This document shows, in pieces, positions 58,454 to 64,000 of a stretch of 64,000 nt of DNA. Source of the DNA: Thioclava sediminum (GTDB taxonomy: Bacteria > Pseudomonadota > Alphaproteobacteria > Rhodobacterales > Rhodobacteraceae). The stretch's first letter is position 1. Every line of letters starts with the position of its first letter. The stretch is taken from assembly GCF_002020355.1 (NCBI RefSeq), contig NZ_MPZV01000002.1:62001-126000 (forward strand), written 5' to 3'. The notes beneath the pieces are model-generated. The model saw only the letters and a list, made by a program, of their open reading frames with translations, did no database searches and was not told the origin of the DNA. The position numbers and the translations under genes were made by a program.

Positions 58454-58703
58454 GGCGTGATAATCTGGCGGTTTTAGGGGCTTCGGGATCACGACACGCC
58501 TTGGGCAAGAAACCCCGAAAACGGAAGATCCATAGGGCCTTTCACACGCCTCCGGCGATCACGCTCTTATCGCAACGCCGCGAGGCATGGGCCGCATACG
58601 GCGCCCCCTACGTAAATTTCGCCGAGAAAATGACAGTCTGCAGGCGGTTTTCGTGACTATTTCGGTGTCATGAAACGGTCGCGAAGGCCGGATCGCCCTG
58701 CCC

Positions 58704-58756
58704 TCGCGACTCAGAGTCGGCGTGCGGCAAGCGGATGCCGCACGATCTGACTCGCG
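58704..58756 (-). terminator. long hairpin after the sugar-acid operon
   Basis: Perfect 8-bp stem GTGCGGCA / TGCCGCAC (58722-58729, 58736-58743), extended by outer complementary segments including TCGCGA on both sides. It is 20 bp beyond the lactonase stop on the minus strand, with no clear U-run. It is probably the operon end. Confidence 0.55.
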
Positions 58757-58763
58757 ACAAAGG

Positions 58764-59606
58764 CTACAAGATCACGTGCGGCTCGGGCACACCGACGACC
58801 GGCGCGCGCAGCAGATAGGACAGACCCTGATCCGCATCGGGATCGGTCATCCCCTCAAGCGCGCTCGTGACCAGCACGTCGCGCATATCCGCGCCCCCGA
58901 AGGCCGGACAGGTGCTGTTCTTCCCCGGCAAATCGAGATGATGGGTCATGCGGCCTTCCGCATCGAAACGGGCCACCCGCCCCGAACTCCAAAGCGCGCA
59001 CCAGAAGCCACCCTCTGCATCGACCACTGCCCCGTCGGGGTAGAGGCCCTCGGACGAGAGGTCGAGAAACAGCCGGCTCTCGCCCTCGGGCCAGCCATCC
59101 GCGTCCAGTGGCTGGCACCAGACCTTATGGCTGGGCGTATCGGCGTAGTAAGCCGTGCGACCGTCGAGAGTGAAGCAAATCGCGTTGGGGATGGAAATTT
59201 CCGAGACGAGGCGACGCAGCTCGCCCCGGTAATAGCGATAGATCGTGCCGCGCCCGCGCTCCGCCTCTTTGCCCATCGTGCCGAACCAGAAGCCACCCTG
59301 CCGATCCGCCCGCCCGTCATTCGAGCGGGTGCCGGGATCGTCGGCCTCCACTTCGACGAGCGGCTCCAGCGTGCCCTCGCCGATGTGGAACAGCGACAGG
59401 CCGGTCTCGGTCGCGAGGATCATCCGCTCGCGATCCACCCAGCCTGCCGCCGAGGCCATGCCCTCGAACTGCCATTCGAGCGGCCCGTTGGCATCGCGCG
59501 TCAGCAGCTTGCGGTTCAGGATATCGAACCAGAAGAACTGGCTGCGCTCGGGATGCCAGAACGGCCCCTCCCCCAGCTCGCAAACCCTGTCGTCAAACAC
59601 GCTCAT
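58764..59606 (-). CDS. SMP-30/gluconolactonase family lactonase
   Basis: 280 aa six-bladed propeller. Metal and active-site segments are ELGEGPFWHPE (Glu), RSNDGRADRQGGFWFGTMG (Asn/Asp) and GLYPDGAVVDAEGGFW (Asp). It opens a sugar lactone to the aldonate. In this operon the substrate would be L-arabinono- or D-galactono-lactone. It lies 30 bp after the dehydrogenase gene. Confidence 0.9.
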   Translation of the reverse strand: MSVFDDRVCELGEGPFWHPERSQFFWFDILNRKLLTRDANGPLEWQFEGMASAAGWVDRERMILATETGLSLFHIGEGTLEPLVEVEADDPGTRSNDGRADRQGGFWFGTMGKEAERGRGTIYRYYRGELRRLVSEISIPNAICFTLDGRTAYYADTPSHKVWCQPLDADGWPEGESRLFLDLSSEGLYPDGAVVDAEGGFWCALWSSGRVARFDAEGRMTHHLDLPGKNSTCPAFGGADMRDVLVTSALEGMTDPDADQGLSYLLRAPVVGVPEPHVIL

Positions 59607-59636
59607 ATGAATCCTCCCGCAATTTGCGGAAGCCTC

Positions 59637-61154
59637 TCACCCCTGCAGGTCTTCGGGCAAGAGGTTCTCGGGAATGTTCTGGAAACAAACGGGCCGCAGG
59701 AAACGCCGGATCGCGAGCGTGCCGACGCTGGTCGCGCCGAAATTCGTGGACGCCGGGTAAGGCCCGCCATGGACCATCGCGTCGCAGACCTCCACGCCGG
59801 TTGGGAACCCATTCGCAAGCACCCTGCCCGCCTTGCGCTCCAGCACCGGCAGCAGCCGTCCGGCCAGCGCCGCATCGCCGTCATCCATATGCAGCGTCGC
59901 GGTCAACTGCCCCGAGAAGCTGCGCGCGACCTTCACCATCTCGTCGTCATCCTTGACCGTCACGATCAGACCAAGCGGGCCGAACACCTCCTCAGAGAGA
60001 ACTTCGTTCTCCAGCCAGTCGGCGGCGGAGACGCGGAACAGGTAGGGCTTCGCCTCGCGCCGGTCGCAAACCTGAGTCAGCAGTTGCTGAACGCCCCCGG
60101 CCTCCTCGAACCGCGCGGCGCCCTTGCTATAGGCTTCGGCGATGCCGTCGGTCAGCATGACCTGCGAGCCGCCCGCCTCGAGCGCTGCGAGGGCCGCGTT
60201 CACGAAACTCTCGCCCTCGGTGCCTTCTTTGACCACGACAATACCGGGATTGGTGCAGAACTGGCCCGCCCCCATCATCAGCGAGGCCGCCCAGCCCACG
60301 CCCAGATCCTCACCGCGTGCCGCAATCGCTTCGGGCAGCATGAACATCGGGTTGACCGAGCCCAGCTCGCCGAAGAAGGGGATCGGCTCGGGACGCTGCG
60401 CGCAAAGGTCATAAAGCGCCTTGCCGCCGCCCAAGCTGCCGGTGAAGCCCACCGCCTTGATCAGCGGGTGTTGCACCAGCCCCTGCCCCACATCATGCGA
60501 GCCGCCTTGGACGAGGCTGAACACCCCCTTGGACATTCCGCATTTCTCGACGGCGGCCTTGATCGCTTCGGCCACGATCTCGCCGGTGCCGGGATGCGCC
60601 GGATGGCCCTTCACCACGACCGGGCAGCCCGCCGCCAGCGCTGAGGCCGTGTCGCCGCCCGCCGTCGAAAACGCGAGCGGGAAGTTCGACGCGCCGAACA
60701 CCGCGACCGGGCCGATGGGACGCTGGATCATCCGCAGGTCGGGGCGCGGCAACGGCTGGCGGTCGGGCAGCGCCTTGTCGTGGCGGCGATCCAGATAGTC
60801 GCCCTTGCGGATGTGCTCCGCAAACAGGCGCAATTGGCCGGTGGTGCGCCCGCGCTCGCCATTCAGGCGCGCTTCGGGCAAGCCGCTTTCCTGCGTGCCG
60901 ATCTCGGTGATCGCCTCGCCGCGCGCCTCTATCTCGTCGGCAATCGTCTCGAGGAATTTCGCGCGGGTTTCGCGGCTCGAATAGCCATAGTCCCAAAACG
61001 CATCCTCGGCCGCTTCGCAGGCGGCATTCACCATCTCGACCGTGCCCATGCAGAACTCATGCGAGGGCCCATGCGCCGGGTCAGACGTGAAACGGGTCTC
61101 GGTCTTTACCCAATCGCCTGCGATCAGATGCTTGCCATGCGGGGTATAGGTCAT
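59637..61154 (-). CDS. 2-oxoglutarate semialdehyde (2,5-dioxovalerate) dehydrogenase
   Basis: 505 aa from the ATG at 61154 (MTYTPHGKHL). It is an aldehyde dehydrogenase of the KGSADH type: PIGPVAVFGASNFPLAFSTAGGDTASALAAGCPVVVKGHPAHPGT is characteristic, with FFGELGSVNP (Glu) and GAGQFCTNPG (catalytic Cys). It oxidises the semialdehyde to 2-oxoglutarate, the last step of non-phosphorylative pentose or hexarate breakdown. Confidence 0.93.
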   Translation of the reverse strand: MTYTPHGKHLIAGDWVKTETRFTSDPAHGPSHEFCMGTVEMVNAACEAAEDAFWDYGYSSRETRAKFLETIADEIEARGEAITEIGTQESGLPEARLNGERGRTTGQLRLFAEHIRKGDYLDRRHDKALPDRQPLPRPDLRMIQRPIGPVAVFGASNFPLAFSTAGGDTASALAAGCPVVVKGHPAHPGTGEIVAEAIKAAVEKCGMSKGVFSLVQGGSHDVGQGLVQHPLIKAVGFTGSLGGGKALYDLCAQRPEPIPFFGELGSVNPMFMLPEAIAARGEDLGVGWAASLMMGAGQFCTNPGIVVVKEGTEGESFVNAALAALEAGGSQVMLTDGIAEAYSKGAARFEEAGGVQQLLTQVCDRREAKPYLFRVSAADWLENEVLSEEVFGPLGLIVTVKDDDEMVKVARSFSGQLTATLHMDDGDAALAGRLLPVLERKAGRVLANGFPTGVEVCDAMVHGGPYPASTNFGATSVGTLAIRRFLRPVCFQNIPENLLPEDLQG

Positions 61155-61164
61155 TTGGTATCCT

Positions 61165-62076
61165 TCAGAATTCGAAGTCTTCAACAGCGGTGCGGCGGCC
61201 CAGCAGGAACGCATCGGCCACATGCACCATCGGCGCGAGATCCACGTCGGATGCGCCCTGCCGCACCAGCTCTGCCATGCGGGCATAGAGTGCGGGGTAT
61301 TCTTCCATGATGCTCTCGGCACCCTCGGCTTTCGCGACGCCGATCTCAAGGACGTTGCCACCAAGGCGCAACGCCATCGACCCGGCATCGGTTTCCAGCT
61401 CGATATCCCAGGTCTGGGGGCCTTCCTGTCGCCAGTCGAAATCCGCCTCGATCGCGCCGGTAAAGTTCAGCCGCACGGCGATGGGGGCCTGTCGGTTGGC
61501 GGGAAACTCCAGCTCCGCCGAGGTCAGGTGAACCGGCGCGGGCAGGATTTCCGTCAGGATCGAGAGCGCGTTGATGCCCGGATCGAAAACGCCCATGCCG
61601 CCGGGCTCGAACACCCAGTCCTGCCCGGGATGCCATTTGCGCACATCCTCGCGCCATGTGATCCGGCCAGACTGCACCTTGCGATCCGCAAGCCACGCCT
61701 TGGCGGCGGCCACCGCATGGGCCATGCGCGAATGCCATGTCGCGAACAGCGTGAGGCCCCGCGCAGAGGCCATCGCCTCAAGCGTATGCACCTCGGCCAA
61801 GGTGGCCCCGGGCGGCTTTTCGAGCATCACGTGCCGCCCGGCTTCAAGCGCTGCGCGCGCAGCCAGAAAGCGCGGCACGGGCGGCAGGCAGAGGCTCACC
61901 ACCTCAATCTCGGGATGGGCGGAGAGCATCTCCTCGATCTGCGTATAGGCGGGCACCCCCTCGACCGTCCCATGCCGCGAGACCGTCGCGGCCAGTTCCC
62001 AATCGGAGCTGGCAGCGATTGCGGGCACGTGCTGATCCAGAGCGATCTTGCCGATGCCGACGAGCGCGAGTTTCAT
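61165..62076 (-). CDS. Gfo/Idh/MocA-type sugar 1-dehydrogenase
   Basis: 303 aa from the ATG at 62076. The N-terminal fold is LALVGIGKIALDQHVPAI, then LEKPPGATLAEV with the family Lys-Pro. The overall pattern matches D-galactose / L-arabinose 1-dehydrogenases. It would start the pathway by oxidising the sugar to a lactone. The ATG overlaps the dehydratase stop by one base (TGATG). Confidence 0.88.
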   Translation of the reverse strand: MKLALVGIGKIALDQHVPAIAASSDWELAATVSRHGTVEGVPAYTQIEEMLSAHPEIEVVSLCLPPVPRFLAARAALEAGRHVMLEKPPGATLAEVHTLEAMASARGLTLFATWHSRMAHAVAAAKAWLADRKVQSGRITWREDVRKWHPGQDWVFEPGGMGVFDPGINALSILTEILPAPVHLTSAELEFPANRQAPIAVRLNFTGAIEADFDWRQEGPQTWDIELETDAGSMALRLGGNVLEIGVAKAEGAESIMEEYPALYARMAELVRQGASDVDLAPMVHVADAFLLGRRTAVEDFEF

Positions 62077-63818
62077 CAATGACTGTCCTTTCCGACCGGG
62101 TTGCCCCGGCAGCCGACGAGGAAATCGAGATCCGCCCCGGTATCGGCACCCATCACATGCGCCTGATGCAGCCACGCGTAGCCACCGTCCGGCCGCTCAT
62201 GACTCGGCTGCCACTTGGCAAGGCGCTCGGCCAGTTCCGCGTCCGAGATTTCGAGCGTCAGGCTCCGGTTCGGCACGTCGAGCGCGATCATGTCGCCGTT
62301 CTGCACGACCGCGAGCGGGCCACCGGCGGCCGCCTCGGGCGAGGTATGCAGCACCACCGTTCCGTAAGCGGTGCCTGACATCCGCGCATCCGAGATGCGG
62401 ACCATATCGGTGATGCCCTTCTTCAGCACTTTCGGCGGCAAGCCCATGTTTCCGACCTCGGACATGCCGGGATAGCCCTTGGGGCCGCAATTCTTCAGCA
62501 CCATCACGCAGGTCTCGTCGATATCGAGCGCGTCGTCGTTGATCTTCGCCTTATAGTCGTCGATGTCCTCGAAGACGACCGCGCGACCGCGATGGGTCAG
62601 CAGATGCGGGCTCGCCGCAGAGGGTTTGAGCACCGCCCCTTTCGGCGCGAGATTGCCGCGCACCACCGCGATGCCGCCCTGATCGGTCAGCGGCTTGTCG
62701 GCGGGCAGGATCACGTCCTCGTTCCAGTTCACGACGTCCTTGACCTCGTCCCAGATCGCCCCGCCCGACACGGTCAGCACGTCCTTGTGGAGCTGCCCCG
62801 CCTCGCCCAGACGTTTCAGCACGACCGGCAGACCACCCGCGTAGAAGAACTCTTCCATCAGGTATTTCCCCGACGGCATCAGGTTGACGATGGTCTTCAC
62901 GTCGCGCCCGCAGCGGTCCCAGTCATCGAGCGTGACATCAACGCCCACGCGCCCCGCCAGCGCCAGCAGATGCACCACCGCATTGGTCGAGCCGCCGATC
63001 GCGCCATTGGTGCGGATCGCGTTCTCGAAAGCCTGCTTGGTCATGATGTCGGAGGGTTTCAGATCGTCCTTCACCATCTGCACGATGCGCCGCCCCGAAA
63101 GCTGCGCCATGACGCGGCGGCGGCTGTCCACCGCCGGGATCGCGGCGTTGCCCGACAGCGCCATGCCAAGCGCCTCGGCCATGCTCGCCATCGTGCTTGC
63201 CGTGCCCATCGTGTTGCAGGTGCCCGAGGATCGGCTCATCGACGCTTCGGCCTCGAGAAATTCCTCCTGCGTCATCTCGCCCGCCTTCACGGCTTCGGAG
63301 AATTTCCACAGATGCGTGCCCGAGCCCACACGCTCGCCCCGGAAATAGCCGTTCAGCATCGGCCCGCCGGTTACGACGATGGACGGAATATCGCAGCTTG
63401 CCGCCGCCATCATCAGCGACGGCGTGGTCTTGTCGCAGCCCACCAGAAGCACCGCGCCGTCCATCGGCTGGCCGCGGATCGTCTCTTCGATCGCGAGGGC
63501 TGCAAGGTTGCGAAACATCATCGCGGTCGGGCGGAACGTGTTCTCCGAGGCCGAGAAGACCGGCACTTCGACGGGGAAACCACCCGCCTCCCAGATGCCC
63601 GCCTTCACCTTCTCGGCCAGCTCGCGCAGGTGGCCATTGCAGGGCGTCAGGTCCGACCAAGTATTCAGGATGCCGATGATCGGGCGCCCGTCGAACAGGT
63701 CATGCGGATAGCCTTGGTTCTTCATCCAGCCGCGATGGTAGATCGTGTCGCGCGTATTGCCGCCATACCATTCCTGCGAACGCAGTTTGCGGGGCCAAGG
63801 GGCGGGTGTGAAAGCCAT
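62076..63818 (-). CDS. IlvD/Edd family sugar-acid dehydratase (L-arabonate dehydratase type)
   Basis: 580 aa from the ATG at 63818 (MAFTPAPWPRK). Cluster-ligand cysteines are seen in DLTPCNGH, VGCDKTTPS and SRSSGTCNTMGTAS; a [2Fe-2S] cluster is usual in the sugar-acid branch. The opening KLRSQEWYGG and HRGWMKNQG are typical of arabonate/galactonate dehydratases, not of IlvD. It makes the 2-keto-3-deoxy acid. Confidence 0.92.
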   Translation of the reverse strand: MAFTPAPWPRKLRSQEWYGGNTRDTIYHRGWMKNQGYPHDLFDGRPIIGILNTWSDLTPCNGHLRELAEKVKAGIWEAGGFPVEVPVFSASENTFRPTAMMFRNLAALAIEETIRGQPMDGAVLLVGCDKTTPSLMMAAASCDIPSIVVTGGPMLNGYFRGERVGSGTHLWKFSEAVKAGEMTQEEFLEAEASMSRSSGTCNTMGTASTMASMAEALGMALSGNAAIPAVDSRRRVMAQLSGRRIVQMVKDDLKPSDIMTKQAFENAIRTNGAIGGSTNAVVHLLALAGRVGVDVTLDDWDRCGRDVKTIVNLMPSGKYLMEEFFYAGGLPVVLKRLGEAGQLHKDVLTVSGGAIWDEVKDVVNWNEDVILPADKPLTDQGGIAVVRGNLAPKGAVLKPSAASPHLLTHRGRAVVFEDIDDYKAKINDDALDIDETCVMVLKNCGPKGYPGMSEVGNMGLPPKVLKKGITDMVRISDARMSGTAYGTVVLHTSPEAAAGGPLAVVQNGDMIALDVPNRSLTLEISDAELAERLAKWQPSHERPDGGYAWLHQAHVMGADTGADLDFLVGCRGNPVGKDSH

Positions 63819-63826
63819 ATCGGACC

Positions 63827-64000
63827 TCAGAGGCTGGCGACGGCCACGGGGGCCGACGCGTCGGAGTTGAGGGCGAGCGGATTGCGCAGCGCGAGACCGA
63901 ACTGTGGGCATTCGATCTCGAACACGTCCCCCGGCGCGGCGCTGATCCCGTCGGCGAAGCTGAGCGTGGCGGTGCCGAAGAAATGCACATGCACATCGCC
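63827..64000 (-). CDS. end of an AraD1/GguC-type FAH-fold gene (5-prime part beyond window)
   Basis: The last 57 codons are visible: VHVHFFGTATLSFADGI, then GDVFEIECPQFGLALRNPLAL and a TGA at 63827-63829. This C-terminus matches AraD1/GguC proteins of the fumarylacetoacetate-hydrolase fold, which dehydrate 2-keto-3-deoxy-L-arabonate. It lies 8 bp before the dehydratase and completes the route to 2-oxoglutarate semialdehyde. Confidence 0.8.
   Translation of the reverse strand, partial: GDVHVHFFGTATLSFADGISAAPGDVFEIECPQFGLALRNPLALNSDASAPVAVASL

Larger units (their letters stand above)
58331..58763. other. 433-bp gap between the sugar operon and pstS
   Basis: Holds the pst promoter region with its Pho box (58419-58453) near pstS, and a long hairpin (58704-58756) near the lactonase gene. 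The middle (58460-58700) shows no convincing frame; a 69-codon plus-strand frame there lacks a ribosome site. A further ATGACAG half-site occurs at 58628. Confidence 0.5.

Noticed and set aside
58447-58656. 69-codon plus-strand frame in the pst upstream gap
   Set aside because: Overlaps the Pho-box region, lacks a ribosome site and has no recognisable features.
58722-60644. 640-codon plus-strand frame opposite the lactonase and KGSADH genes
   Set aside because: Antisense shadow of two well-defined enzymes.

Overview
This window looks like chromosomal DNA of a Rhodobacteraceae-type alphaproteobacterium. The evidence is high G+C coding sequence, an Hint-domain protein, a soxBDAG sarcosine oxidase operon, a glyQ-orf-glyS cluster, ccmI, and several small protein families typical of that group. 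The genus cannot be fixed from the sequence alone. About 60 protein genes cover nearly all of the window. I saw no rRNA, tRNA, CRISPR array, transposase or phage gene.

Layout. 1-452 is the start of a small periplasmic cytochrome c, cut by the window edge. 670-6812 is a complete urea ABC transporter operon (urtABCDE, minus strand). 7078-12696 is the urease operon (ureD-A-orf-B-C-E-F-G, minus strand), with a plus-strand small gene lodged between ureC and ureE. Together they import urea and hydrolyse it to ammonia. 12835-14899 holds two overlapping Lrp/AsnC regulators divergent from ilvC. 14964-16123 holds two membrane proteins. 16300-19620 is glmM-folP-folB, where folB carries an extra C-terminal domain. 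19735-26881 holds a cell-wall hydrolase, a PPDK-like protein with a degenerate N-terminal kinase half, and glyS-orf-glyQ. 27104-34106 holds an inactive-looking trypsin-fold protein with a peptidoglycan-binding domain, trkH and pyruvate carboxylase.

34167-36586 is the least ordinary stretch: an AT-richer, orphan asparagine-synthetase-like gene with its own promoter-like sequence, then a small secreted protein. 36650-41783 is sarcosine oxidase (soxBDAG). 41976-44262 is ccmI-ruvX-DUF1289, coupled by ATGA overlaps. 44267-53332 is a mixed set: an orphan iron-type ABC ATPase, an SDR, an Hint protein, a HisN-like phosphatase, an XRE regulator, a quinone oxidoreductase, a LysR regulator, DUF1127, a BI-1 family protein and a GAPDH-like dehydrogenase. 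53412-58330 is a TAT-exported transglutaminase-like protein and pstSCAB, with a tandem Pho box upstream of pstS. 58764-64000 is an oxidative sugar-acid operon (lactonase, 2-oxoglutarate semialdehyde dehydrogenase, sugar dehydrogenase, IlvD/Edd dehydratase and the end of an AraD1/GguC-type gene), consistent with L-arabinose (or D-galactose) oxidation to 2-oxoglutarate.

The most interesting structural observation is a short conserved 3-prime element (CTTCCTCTTGG, spacer, AAATATCCC, then a G/C-rich hairpin) that follows the stop codons of four unrelated genes. Other leads are the orphan asparagine-synthetase-like gene, the pseudo-enzyme candidates (PPDK-like and trypsin-fold), the strand-inverted gene inside the urease operon, and the FolB fusion.
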